In this document: positions 18,078 to 24,972 of the stretch, in pieces
Position numbering within the stretch: position 1 is the first letter of the stretch
Layout: each line of letters begins with the position of its first letter
From: an uncultured Lachnospiraceae bacterium
GTDB lineage: Bacteria; Bacillota; Clostridia; Lachnospirales; Lachnospiraceae
Direction of reading: 5' to 3'
Assembly (NCBI GenBank): GCA_947589095.1
Contig: CANQBX010000032.1
Span: 1 to 41,656 of the forward strand
DNA length: 41,656 nt
Translations under genes and position numbers: made by a program
The notes under the pieces: model-generated
What the model saw: the letters and a program-made list of their open reading frames with translations, nothing else
What the model was told of the DNA's origin: nothing
The model's database searches: none

Positions 18078-18226
18078 GTGGCGAAAGCCATAGGAAAGTG
18101 CCCATGACAGGGCGCTAAGTGTCCGGTGGACGCTTGGTTAGCGCCGACCGGAGCGAAGCGTAGAGGTAGCCTCCCAACGCTTAGTGACCGGCTTGCCGGA
18201 ATACATAGGAAGGGAGGTGGCGTTAT
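18078..18226 (+). promoter_or_regulatory. Structured 5' leader of the toxin mRNA with possible Shine-Dalgarno block
   Basis: Hairpin 1 pairs GGCGCT (18111-18116) with AGCGCC (18140-18145) and continues inside as AAGTGTCC with GGACGCTT. Hairpin 2 pairs AAGCGT (18156-18161) with ACGCTT (18177-18182). The loop of hairpin 2 contains CCTCCC (18170-18175), complementary to GGGAGG (18212-18217) in the toxin ribosome site. Such blocking is a known feature of type I toxin mRNAs; here it is an inference from complementarity. Confidence 0.5.
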
Positions 18227-18346
18227 ATGACAGCTTTTGAAATCATTTCGATTTTCATTGGCATATTAACTTTATTATGTGCCTTTGGTAGCCTGATTGT
18301 AGCGTTGCTTGCCTTTCTCTCAAAGAGAAGGAAAAAGCGAAAATAA
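18227..18346 (+). CDS. Putative holin-like type I toxin peptide (39 aa)
   Basis: A 39-residue peptide starting MTAFEIISIFIGIL, with one hydrophobic helix (about residues 5-31) and a very basic tail SKRRKKRK. This is the pattern of the putative holin-like toxin (Hol-Tox) family of Firmicutes, small membrane peptides usually made in type I toxin-antitoxin systems. The ATG follows GGGAGGTGG closely. A long structured leader precedes it; its 3' untranslated part is overlapped by a candidate antisense RNA. Base composition is poorer in G and C than the mannan genes on the left. Membrane depolarisation is the usual action of such peptides; not shown here. Confidence 0.8.
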   Translation: MTAFEIISIFIGILTLLCAFGSLIVALLAFLSKRRKKRK

Positions 18347-18443
18347 AAATGCCTATCCTGTCTGGTCCACAGGATAGGCGGTGTCCGTAAGGACATGTAC
18401 CAACTTGGGAGCATCCACTTTGGAGTGGGTGCTTTCCTTTTTC
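18342..18443 (-). ncRNA. Candidate antisense RNA antitoxin, about 100 nt
   Basis: Inferred minus-strand RNA starting near 18443 from the promoter at 18450-18478. It ends at a perfect 11-bp hairpin (18351-18361 with 18369-18379) that on this strand is followed by ATTTTTATTT. It covers the whole 3' untranslated part of the toxin mRNA and only touches its stop codon. This 3'-end convergent layout matches TxpA/RatA-type systems of Bacillus subtilis, where the antisense RNA triggers toxin mRNA decay. Boundaries are predicted, not measured. Confidence 0.65.
18410..18442 (+). terminator. Terminator of the toxin mRNA
   Basis: A 10-pair stem (AGCATCCACT with AGTGGGTGCT, one T-G pair) with loop TTGG is followed by TTCCTTTTT. 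A smaller hairpin TGTCC-GTAA-GGACA lies just upstream at about 18382-18395. Confidence 0.75.
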
Positions 18444-18449
18444 GATTAC

Positions 18450-18478
18450 ACTATACCACACTTTCCAAATACATTCAA
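18450..18478 (-). promoter_or_regulatory. Candidate promoter of the antisense RNA
   Basis: On the minus strand, TTGAAT (18478-18473), a 17-base spacer and TATAGT (18455-18450) with a TG extension. It points toward the toxin gene, and its start site would fall within a few bases of the toxin mRNA terminator. Confidence 0.65.
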
Positions 18479-18505
18479 CAAAAATTTTCAGGTAAATAGC
18501 AAGCC

Positions 18506-18585
18506 GAGATTCCCGTTTTGTAAATGAGATTCCCGCTTTGTAAACGACTTTGCCGTTTTGTAACCGAGATTCCTTACTTTCCTTT
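18506..18585 (+). repeat. 20-base tandem repeats upstream of the antisense promoter
   Basis: Units at 18506, 18526, 18546 and 18566. The first three end with TTTTGTAA or CTTTGTAA; the first, second and fourth start GAGATTCC. The fourth is diverged. On the minus strand the core reads TTTACAAA. The set lies behind the antisense promoter and ahead of the small membrane genes, where a protein-binding role is possible. Copy number is too low and spacing too regular for CRISPR. Confidence 0.8.
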
Positions 18586-18667
18586 TCCGAACCGATATAG
18601 TATAATAACGAGGAAGGCGCCGATGACGCTTGCGTCAACTCCGATTTGTAAATTGGGAGGAATAAAT

Positions 18668-18811
18668 TTGGAAAAAAGGGAAATTAAGAATTGGACAATA
18701 GCAATTATCGTTGCAGTTATATATTTAGTAGTAAGTATAGTATTTAATATTTGGGAATATTCTTGGTTGATATGGGTGGCTTATGCCATATACAGATTCA
18801 TAGTAAAATAG
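18668..18811 (+). CDS. Small membrane protein (47 aa), TTG start
   Basis: GGGAGG at 18655-18660 lies 7 bases before a TTG that starts EKREIKNWTIAIIVAV. Two hydrophobic segments (about residues 8-25 and 28-45) are separated by WEYSW. The WEYSWLIWVAYAIY segment resembles the short membrane tail found on some Firmicute regulators (W-x-I-T-W-x-I-W type), here standing alone. Upstream TATAAT at 18601-18606 may be its -10 box, but the -35 box is weak. A longer in-frame start exists at 18524 but runs through the tandem repeats. Function unknown. Confidence 0.6.
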   Translation: MEKREIKNWTIAIIVAVIYLVVSIVFNIWEYSWLIWVAYAIYRFIVK

Positions 18812-18843
18812 AATGATAAATTCAAATTGTGGGAGGAATGAAT

Positions 18844-19008
18844 ATGAGCAGCACAGGAATTATAATTTTGGGAATTATATGGATTCTTTTATCGCCGTTA
18901 TGGTTTTGGGCAGAAAATACCACAATGGGTATTATATGGTTATGCGCGGGAATTATTGAACTGATCGTCGCATTCATAAGACGCAATAAAGAGAAGAAAA
19001 ATAAGTAA
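18844..19008 (+). CDS. Small membrane protein (54 aa)
   Basis: ATG preceded by GGGAGG 7 bases upstream, the same GGGAGGAAT signal as the gene before it. The product has two hydrophobic segments (about residues 4-22 and 28-45) and a basic tail RRNKEKKNK. It starts 32 bases after the previous small gene, so the two are probably co-expressed. I recognise no family. Confidence 0.65.
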   Translation: MSSTGIIILGIIWILLSPLWFWAENTTMGIIWLCAGIIELIVAFIRRNKEKKNK

Positions 19009-19047
19009 ATTTTAGTACGTGGAGATATGTGTATAGTCTAGTCTATT

Positions 19048-19632
19048 ATGATAAAACTTCGATACGGGAATACAAATACATTTTTGCTATGTGGTAATGA
19101 TGCCAATTTACTGATCGATACAGATTACGCCGGAACGCTGCCGGCATTTTACAAAGAGATCAAAAAGCACGGCATACATATTCATGATATAACGTATGTG
19201 ATGGCCACGCATTATCATCCGGATCATATCGGCCTTATCGGTGAGCTTATGGAACGCGGTGTAAAACTGCTGCTTCTTGATACGCAGACCGAGTATGTTC
19301 ATTTTTCTGATGAAATCTTCAGCCGGGAAAAACAGATAAAATATATTCCGATAGATGAAAGCCTCGCCACAGTTATAAGCTGTGCTGAAAGCCGTTCGTT
19401 TCTCCTCTCCATCGGAATCAACGGAGAAATCATCAGCACGCCAAGTCATAGTGTGGACAGCGTTTCCGTAATTCTGGATGATGGGGAGTGTATTGTCGGA
19501 GATTTGGAACCGATCGGCTTTTTGGAAGCTTACGAAAATAATCCAGGGCTTGAAAAAGACTGGAGCCGTGTTATAAGCTATAAACCAAGGCGGATTTATT
19601 ATGCCCATGCAAACGAAAAAATAATGATGTAG
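19048..19632 (+). CDS. MBL-fold metallo-hydrolase
   Basis: A 194-residue cytoplasmic protein of the metallo-beta-lactamase fold. Metal-ligand pattern: H55, H57, D59 and H60 in ATHYHPDHIG, then H134 (TPSHSVDS), D152 (VGDLEP) and H187 (YYAHANE). All expected ligands for a two-metal site are present, so it should be active, but the substrate cannot be told. The ribosome site is poor: GTGGAG lies more than 20 bases from the ATG. It is followed closely by an acetyltransferase gene. Confidence 0.85.
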   Translation: MIKLRYGNTNTFLLCGNDANLLIDTDYAGTLPAFYKEIKKHGIHIHDITYVMATHYHPDHIGLIGELMERGVKLLLLDTQTEYVHFSDEIFSREKQIKYIPIDESLATVISCAESRSFLLSIGINGEIISTPSHSVDSVSVILDDGECIVGDLEPIGFLEAYENNPGLEKDWSRVISYKPRRIYYAHANEKIMM

Positions 19633-19709
19633 TGTGATTGACTGAGGTTCCTGCTTTTCGGGAAGTGGAGCAGAGTGAAGAATCGGTATTTGAAAGAGAA
19701 AAACATACA

Positions 19710-20225
19710 ATGCTTTTTATCAAGAACCTGGAAACGCCAAGACTGACGATTCGTTCCTGGAAGAGGTCCGATAAAGACTTTACGCTGTCTCTATGGGGAG
19801 ACAAAGAAAACGGAAAGTATATGAGCGACCCTGTCCGTGAGAACATGAATGAGTCGTATCTCAAATGTGTCGATGAGATGGAGGACAACCCAGAGGGATA
19901 TTATCTGGTTGCTGAATGGAAAGAGAATGGTACGCCTGTCGGTACCTGCTGCATATTCCCTGAAAGCGGGAATTACGATATCGGGTACTGCATCGCAAAA
20001 GACCATTGGAAAGAAGGCCTCGGAACCGAAATGGTTGATGCGGTCATTCGCTGGGTTAAGGCGGAAGGCGGCAAGTCCATTACGGCAGAAGTAGCTGACA
20101 GCAATCTTGCGTCGGTTGCGCTCCTTCGCAAATTTGGGTTTTCAGAGGACAGAAAAACGCGCTATAAAAAATGGGGGGAAGAAACCTATTTTGATGCTCA
20201 TTATTATAGGCTGAACTTAGGGTGA
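19710..20225 (+). CDS. GNAT family acetyltransferase (RimJ/RimL type)
   Basis: A 171-residue GNAT. The N-terminal strand LETPRLTIRSWKRSD is typical of RimJ/RimL-like members. IGYCIAKDHWKEGLGTEMVDAVIRW is the acetyl-CoA binding region (Q/R-x-x-G-x-G/A equivalent, here HWKEGLG), and NLASVALLRKFGF is the conserved motif B. I placed the start at ATG 19710 because the family begins there; no strong ribosome site is seen. An earlier in-frame start at 19638 would add 24 residues. The acceptor is unknown. Confidence 0.85.
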   Translation: MLFIKNLETPRLTIRSWKRSDKDFTLSLWGDKENGKYMSDPVRENMNESYLKCVDEMEDNPEGYYLVAEWKENGTPVGTCCIFPESGNYDIGYCIAKDHWKEGLGTEMVDAVIRWVKAEGGKSITAEVADSNLASVALLRKFGFSEDRKTRYKKWGEETYFDAHYYRLNLG

Positions 20226-20374
20226 GGGTGAACAACTCTGGCCTTCCTTCTTTCAGCATATTAATATTTTTAGGCAAAGTGATATATCATCCAATAAAAA
20301 TGAGTATGATGTGCGTATAGTAAATGAGCAAGCTTATTTTTTTAAAAAGTGATCAGGACAAATGGGAGATTATT

Positions 20375-20905
20375 ATGAAGAAGAAAGCAGTCATTATCGC
20401 GTTACTTGGGGGAGCAATGCTGTTGTCAGCGTGTAGGATAAATGCAGCCAACCATGAAGTAGAAACGACGCCGACCGGTTTTTCCTCGGAGGACAGCTAC
20501 GTATCCGAACCGGTTACGTTCGTATGGGAGAAAGTCGGATTTGGCGGCGACTTTGTTGTTACGCTGGAACCGTTTAACATGTTCCAAATGTGCGAAGGGC
20601 CTCTGAGCAGTACGGTCTACAGAGGTTATTTTCATGTGGACGGGGATGTTGTTACGCTGAGAGACTCCGCAACATCGGCGGAGTATAAGGATTTCCTGTT
20701 CCGTATCAATGACGATAAGACGGAGCTGACGTTTATCGCCGACGGTTCCGATGAACTGCCGTTTAGCAGGCTTGAAGACGGCGCCTTTTTCAGCACAGAA
20801 ATCCATCATGATGTCAGCGAATACTGGGAATCAGAGCCGGCGCAGGCCGCTGCGTCTGAGATGGATTATGTGTCATATGAAGATGTCTTCGGCGAGGTGG
20901 AGTAG
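20375..20905 (+). CDS. Putative lipoprotein with antitoxin-like C-terminal end
   Basis: 176 residues. Lipoprotein signal MKKKAVIIALLGGAMLLSAC with lipobox LSAC. GGGAG lies 7 bases before ATG 20375. The mature part (about 50-140) is rich in beta-strand-like sequence and Asp/Glu, with no family I recognise. The last residues, DYVSYEDVFGEVE, look like the end of an antitoxin that would sit before a RelE-type toxin, and a RelE-like start indeed follows two bases later. This suggests that the gene end is a join between an unrelated lipoprotein and a decayed toxin-antitoxin pair. That reading is an inference. Confidence 0.6.
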   Translation: MKKKAVIIALLGGAMLLSACRINAANHEVETTPTGFSSEDSYVSEPVTFVWEKVGFGGDFVVTLEPFNMFQMCEGPLSSTVYRGYFHVDGDVVTLRDSATSAEYKDFLFRINDDKTELTFIADGSDELPFSRLEDGAFFSTEIHHDVSEYWESEPAQAAASEMDYVSYEDVFGEVE

Positions 20906-20907
20906 GT

Positions 20908-21045
20908 ATGGCAGAAGTACGTTTTCTCCCGCCTGCGGCGAAGTACCTTAAGAAGATAAAGGACAAACGGCTGAAGGCCCTTTACCAGGAAGACATCCGC
21001 AGAAACGATTTTCCCGCACTTAACCAGGAAATTCGGACAAAATAA
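20908..21045 (+). pseudogene. Truncated RelE/ParE-like toxin (45 codons)
   Basis: The first 28 residues, starting MAEVRFLPPAAKYLKKIK and going on to DKRLKALYQE, match the usual N-terminus of RelE-type toxins with a ~90-residue product. After that the sequence changes to an unrelated tail and stops at residue 45, so the catalytic core and C-terminal strand are missing. A terminator follows. It is most likely a broken remnant. Confidence 0.6.
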
Positions 21046-21071
21046 TAGTATGAAAATCACACTGCTTACAG

Positions 21072-21097
21072 AGTCATCGGACAGGATGGCTTTTTTT
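21072..21097 (+). terminator. Terminator after the truncated toxin
   Basis: A 7-pair stem AGTCATC with GATGGCT (one T-G pair), a six-base loop GGACAG, then seven T. Confidence 0.75.
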
Positions 21098-21139
21098 GTG
21101 TGCTTTTCTGCAGAGTAAATAGCAAAACAATAATTATGG

Positions 21140-21168
21140 TTGACATTGTAGCATAATATATATATAAT
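21140..21168 (+). promoter_or_regulatory. Consensus promoter of the Phd/ParE-type operon
   Basis: TTGACA (21140-21145), a 17-base spacer and TATAAT (21163-21168): both hexamers match the sigma-A consensus perfectly, in AT-rich DNA. About 40 bases lie between it and the antitoxin start, where antitoxin-binding autoregulation would be expected. Confidence 0.8.
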
Positions 21169-21207
21169 TTAAATAGAATACTACTATAGAATAAGAAAGG
21201 GAATGTG

Positions 21208-21477
21208 ATGATGAATATTCGCCCATCTGCCGCAATCCGGCAGAATTATAATGAAATAGCTGATTTGTGCCGAAAAACCGCAGAACCGATTTTCCTTACG
21301 AAGAATGGCGAAGGAGATTTGGTTGTTATGGATATAGAGACCTTCAACCGCAGAGAAAAGATGCTGAAGCTCCGTGAAGAACTGCTGGCGGTTGAAGAGG
21401 ACAGGCTGGCAGGCCGTGACGGCTGTACTGTGGATGAACTGGACACTTATCTGGATGAAGTGCTGGCCGGGGTATAA
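21208..21477 (+). CDS. Phd/YefM-family antitoxin
   Basis: 89 residues. The N-terminal part MNIRPSAAIRQNYNEIADLC with FLTKNGEGDLVVMDIETFNRRE is the DNA-binding Phd/YefM fold; the acidic C-terminal helix (VEEDRLAGRDGCTVDELDTY) would wrap the toxin. Start choices are GTG 21205, ATG 21208 and ATG 21211 behind AAAGGG; I chose 21208. The toxin gene begins 4 bases after the stop. It would repress its own consensus promoter in the usual way. Confidence 0.85.
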   Translation: MMNIRPSAAIRQNYNEIADLCRKTAEPIFLTKNGEGDLVVMDIETFNRREKMLKLREELLAVEEDRLAGRDGCTVDELDTYLDEVLAGV

Positions 21478-21481
21478 CTTT

Positions 21482-21796
21482 ATGGAGAAGAAACAGTATC
21501 AGATTATGATTTCCGACCGGGCCAGGCGAATGCTGGGAGAGCACATCCGTTTTATGGCTCAGGTTAACAAAGAAGCCGCGAAAGCAAAGAAGGATCAGAT
21601 CATGGCTGCGATACGGTCGCTTGGCAGGATGCCCGAGCGTTTTCCGTTCTTTAACGAGCCATATATACCGCCGAACAAGTACCATAAAATGTTTGTAGAG
21701 AACTGGTATTTGGTGCTTTATCAGATTAAAGATGATATAGTGTATGTTGAATATATTCTCGACTGCAGAAAGGACTATAACTGGCTGATCAGATAG
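21482..21796 (+). CDS. RelE/ParE-superfamily toxin
   Basis: 104 residues. The order of elements fits the RelE/ParE fold: YQIMISDRARRMLGEHIRFM helix, MAAIRSLGRMPERFPFF, NKYHKMFVENWYLVLYQI strands, and the closing VYVEYILDCRKDYNWLI. This last strand with Asp-Cys-Arg-Lys-Asp is typical of ParE-like members. It is full length, unlike the RelE remnant at 20908. Paired with the Phd-type antitoxin directly upstream. Whether it acts on ribosomes/mRNA or gyrase is not told by the sequence. Confidence 0.85.
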   Translation: MEKKQYQIMISDRARRMLGEHIRFMAQVNKEAAKAKKDQIMAAIRSLGRMPERFPFFNEPYIPPNKYHKMFVENWYLVLYQIKDDIVYVEYILDCRKDYNWLIR

Positions 21797-21873
21797 GGGA
21801 GTTTGGTGTGAGATCGCCCTCTGATACCCAAATCTAAAACTGAATACCAGCCGCCAGCCGGCGGCGCTGCCGG

Positions 21874-21905
21874 GCAGATAGTCTGAAAAGATTATCTGCT
21901 CTTTT
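21874..21905 (+). terminator. Terminator after the Phd/ParE-type operon
   Basis: An 11-pair stem (GCAGATAGTCT with AGATTATCTGC, one G-T pair), GAAA loop, then TCTTTT. Confidence 0.8.
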
Positions 21906-21984
21906 GGCAAATAAGCAAAATCCATTTCCGTCCATACCGACACTTTCCTTATGGAGACCGAAGAAGCGCAAAGGAAATGATATC

Positions 21985-23577
21985 ATGACCCCGATCGAGA
22001 CCTTCACAAATGAATATCCGGGCCGGCTCTATTATTACGCCCTCAAAAAGACCGGAAGCGAGCAGGACGCCGCGGATCTGGCCGCCGACATCTGCTATGA
22101 GGCGGCGTGCGCCCTTCTGCGGGGACTTGCGCCGCAGAATCTGGACGCATGGGTTTGGGCCGTGGCCCGCAACCGTTGGGCGCGGTGGGCGAGGAAGAAT
22201 TATTACCGTGCGCCCGGCACAGAGGATCTGGCTGACTACGCCGAAGAACTGGCGTCAGAAGACGACGTGGAGGCGAATGTCGTCCATGCGGAGGAGCTGG
22301 CTCTGATCCGCCGGGAACTGGCGTTTATACGCACCGATTACCGGCAGATCCTGGTAGCGCATTATTTTGAAGAAATGAGTGTGGCCGAGATTTCGAGGCG
22401 CTTCGGTATCCCGATCGGAACTGTCAAGACGAAACTGCAAAGCAGCCGAAGACTCATAAAGGAAGGTATGAATATGGCAAAAGAATTCGGAACAAGAAGC
22501 TTTCAGCCGGAGACATTCGGATTTGTCGCTTCCGGCAATCAGCCGGGCGGACTTCCCTGGAGCGCGATCCGGAGAAAGATCCCTGTCAATATCCTCTGCA
22601 CCGCCCACAATAATCCGTGTACGCTGGAGGAACTGTCCATGGAGCTGGGCGTCGCCATGCCTTATATGGAAGAGGAAGTGTCCCTGCTGGAAGACAGCGA
22701 ACTGATCCGGCGGCTGGACAACGGCCGCTATATCACGAACTTTTTCATTTCTCCGAAAGAGTGTCAGAATGAGATCAATGAGCTTTCCTGCCGGTTCGCG
22801 GAGGAGCATTACCGCGCCATTTGGGAGCTGGCGGGAGAGGTCCGCGCTCTGGCCGCCGCCCGCGGCGCGTCAAACGGCGCGGTTCCTGCGATCGACGAGC
22901 AGATGTATTTCGCGTTCTTTGTTGAGCAGCAGCTGGGCGGAGATGTGCTGCCGCCCAACAGCTTCGGCCATTTTTCGCGGCGGGACGGCGGAAACTGGGG
23001 GCTGATCGGCCACGAGCAGGGAAGCGTCTGCCGGCTTACCGGTACATTTTTCAATAATAACGGCATAGGCGGCGGAGATCTTATGTGGGACGGCTATCAG
23101 GCGCATCCCGGTTCCGGCTATGGGGACAGGCCCTACGCGCAGGACTGCCCGGATTATGGGACCCTGCGCTATCTGCGGGCGGTTGCCCTGGGCCGCGGGG
23201 AGAAGGAGTTTTCCGCGGAGGAATGGGCCGCCGTCGAGACCCTGCTGAAACAGGGCTTCTGTGTGCGCACAGAGAACGGAGGCCTTTCGGTCGCGGCGGT
23301 GCTTTTCGCGGACGGCGCGCAGGAGGAGCTGAGAAAGGAGATTCGAGACCTGGCGGCGTATCAGGCGCTTCTGGAGGCCGAGCGGGCTCACATCGGAGAC
23401 GTCCGGAAGGTCGTCGCCCGCTACAGCGTCCCGTATCTGGCGGACGATTTCGATTACTATGTGGCCATGTCCGTCAAAGACCGGGAGATCTTTGCGCAGT
23501 TGTGGAAGGATAAGGGGCTTTATATCGGCGGAAAGCAGCAGTTCTGTGCGTTTATCTATCGGACTGATCAAATGTAG
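21985..23577 (+). CDS. ECF-type sigma factor with a large C-terminal extension
   Basis: 530 residues. Residues 1-165 carry sigma region 2 (TFTNEYPGRLYYYALKKTGSEQDAADLAADIC, WVWAVARNRWARWARK) and region 4 (YRQILVAHYFEEMSVAEISRRFGIPIGTVKTKL). A further ~350 residues follow that no ordinary ECF factor has. The first part (IPVNILCTAHNNPCTLEELSMELGV to NGRYITNF) looks like a winged helix. The rest is an unrecognised alpha/beta region with aromatic and Gly-rich stretches around 340-390. AAAGGAA lies about 9 bases before ATG 21985. No anti-sigma gene is adjacent, so the extension may act as a built-in sensor. A terminator follows. Confidence 0.75.
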   Translation: MTPIETFTNEYPGRLYYYALKKTGSEQDAADLAADICYEAACALLRGLAPQNLDAWVWAVARNRWARWARKNYYRAPGTEDLADYAEELASEDDVEANVVHAEELALIRRELAFIRTDYRQILVAHYFEEMSVAEISRRFGIPIGTVKTKLQSSRRLIKEGMNMAKEFGTRSFQPETFGFVASGNQPGGLPWSAIRRKIPVNILCTAHNNPCTLEELSMELGVAMPYMEEEVSLLEDSELIRRLDNGRYITNFFISPKECQNEINELSCRFAEEHYRAIWELAGEVRALAAARGASNGAVPAIDEQMYFAFFVEQQLGGDVLPPNSFGHFSRRDGGNWGLIGHEQGSVCRLTGTFFNNNGIGGGDLMWDGYQAHPGSGYGDRPYAQDCPDYGTLRYLRAVALGRGEKEFSAEEWAAVETLLKQGFCVRTENGGLSVAAVLFADGAQEELRKEIRDLAAYQALLEAERAHIGDVRKVVARYSVPYLADDFDYYVAMSVKDREIFAQLWKDKGLYIGGKQQFCAFIYRTDQM

Positions 23578-23800
23578 GGAGCCGGGCCATACGCAAAAGC
23601 TGGAAGCAGAGCGAAAGAGGGCTAAGGACAGCGGCGGACTAACGGTAAACAAATACATTGAATTTGCGGATTATCAGACACAAGCTGCCTGGTAATCCGC
23701 TTTTTGTGTTCGCCTTCAAAACACCATTCTTTTGTTTGGCGCCAGCATACAGAATGTCTGCCGACGCCGGTATTATTGCAGATTAATTTTAAGTAAGTGT
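23578..23800. other. Intergenic region before the LacI regulator
   Basis: It holds the terminator at 23666-23705 and then about 90 bases without recognised features. The frame crossing 23600-23695 (ending in TVNKYIEFADYQTQAAW) has no ribosome site or known relatives that I can recall. Confidence 0.4.
23666..23705 (+). terminator. Terminator after the sigma-factor gene
   Basis: A 12-pair stem (GCGGATTATCAG with CTGGTAATCCGC, one T-G pair) closes an 11-base loop and is followed by five T. Confidence 0.85.
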
Positions 23801-23846
23801 TTGACAAAAGCCTGTAATTAAGATATAATTTAAGTAAATTAAGTAG
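23801..23846 (+). promoter_or_regulatory. Consensus promoter of the LacI gene with operator-like repeats
   Basis: TTGACA (23801-23806), 17-base spacer, TATAAT (23824-23829). The inverted repeat TAATTTA-AG-TAAATTA (23826-23841) overlaps the -10 box and start site, and TTTAAGTAA occurs at 23788-23796 and 23829-23837, with ATTAAGTAG at 23838-23846. The placement suits autorepression by a LacI-type protein. Confidence 0.65.
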
Positions 23847-23893
23847 TTGTCATGGTTTAACAAATAAGAGAGCGGATGGAATGGGGGTTATTT

Positions 23894-24877
23894 ATGGCAA
23901 AGGTTCGTATGCAGGACATCGCGGATCGGTTAGGGGTCAGCGCGGTGACCGTGCACAACGCCCTTACGGGCAAGCGCGGGGTCAGCGACTCGGTTCGCGA
24001 GAAGGTGCTGAGCACCGCGAAGGAGATGGGGTATTTTCAGGAGCGCCGCAATGCGGGCAGTCTCCGCAATATCGGAGTGATCATTTCGGAGAGATATCTG
24101 GCGAATTACACCACATTTTACTGGAAAATGTATCAAGAGCTGATGATGGCCGCCTCTGGCTTAAACTGCATGGTCAGCGCCGAGATCCTCAAATGGGGGG
24201 CGGAGAGGAACCTGCTTCTGCCTCGCTTCGTTGAGGAGAACGCGGTGGAGGGGCTGATCGTCATGGGCGAGATCAGCAGGGAGTATATCGCGTTTCTGCG
24301 GGGCAAGGTCAGGCAGCCGGTGATCATGATGGATTTCTATTATAAGGAAGTAGCCGACGACGCGGTGATCACCGACGGTTTCTACGGCACGTATCTGCTG
24401 ACGGAATATCTCTATAACAAGGGTTTCCGCGAGATCGCGTTCGTGGGATCCATCCACGCTACCAGCAGTATTATGGACCGGTACTGCGGTTATTACCGTT
24501 CCGTGCTGGAACACGGCCTGACGTATTATGAGGAATGGCAGATCGAGGACCGCAAAGAGGACGGTGAGATCGTCTTAAAGCTGCCGGAGCATATGCCGGA
24601 AGCCTTCGTCTGCAACTGCGACCTGGTGGCCAGCCATCTGATCGATGTTCTGAAGGAAAATGGATACCGCGTGCCGGAGGATGTCTCGGTGGTCGGTTTC
24701 GACAATTACCTGTATCCGGGACTTCCCAACCGGGATATCACCACCTACGAGGTGGATATGCGGGGGATGGCGGACGCCGCGCTGCAGAAAGTCGTGAGGC
24801 GCATCGAGGCCCCGGACGGGCAGGGAAGGCTCAGTCTGATTTCCGGTTTTATCGTGGAAAAGGGAAGCGTGCGGTAG
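23894..24877 (+). CDS. LacI-family transcriptional regulator
   Basis: 327 residues. The N-terminal helix-turn-helix and hinge are clear: VRMQDIADRLGVSAVTVHNALTGKRGVSDSVREKVL. The rest is the periplasmic-binding-protein-like sugar sensor with VDMRGMADAALQKVVRRI and a C-terminal GFIVEKGSVR. In the usual LacI consensus the recognition helix reads VSxxTVSxxL; here it is VSAVTVHNAL. I chose ATG 23894, 7 bases after GGGGG; ATG 23876 is an alternative. It stands between the accessory insert and the transport operon, and is the best candidate regulator of the mannan genes; effector unknown. Confidence 0.88.
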   Translation: MAKVRMQDIADRLGVSAVTVHNALTGKRGVSDSVREKVLSTAKEMGYFQERRNAGSLRNIGVIISERYLANYTTFYWKMYQELMMAASGLNCMVSAEILKWGAERNLLLPRFVEENAVEGLIVMGEISREYIAFLRGKVRQPVIMMDFYYKEVADDAVITDGFYGTYLLTEYLYNKGFREIAFVGSIHATSSIMDRYCGYYRSVLEHGLTYYEEWQIEDRKEDGEIVLKLPEHMPEAFVCNCDLVASHLIDVLKENGYRVPEDVSVVGFDNYLYPGLPNRDITTYEVDMRGMADAALQKVVRRIEAPDGQGRLSLISGFIVEKGSVR

Positions 24878-24911
24878 GAGAGAACAGATAATATAAGTAT
24901 TGCTGTGGAAT

Positions 24912-24972
24912 AAACGCCTGGGATGTGCGGATCCGGATCTGTTGCCGGATTCTGCTGTTCCGGGCGTTTTTT
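24912..24972 (+). terminator. Terminator after the LacI gene
   Basis: AACGCC (24913-24918) pairs with GGCGTT (24963-24968); the inner part contains a smaller stem around GGATCCGGAT and GCCGGATTC. The T-run continues to 24972. Confidence 0.7.

Noticed and set aside
18078-18226. The structured leader as a tRNA, group II intron piece or known riboswitch
   Set aside because: It lacks a tRNA cloverleaf, intron domains V/VI and any riboswitch signature that I know. It is better explained as the leader of the toxin mRNA.
18506-18585. 20-base repeats as CRISPR or plasmid iterons
   Set aside because: There are no spacers, and no replication gene is nearby.
23459-23695. An open frame running over the end of the sigma-factor gene into the terminator
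   Set aside because: It overlaps the sigma gene in another frame, has no ribosome site, and its end is the terminator stem itself.
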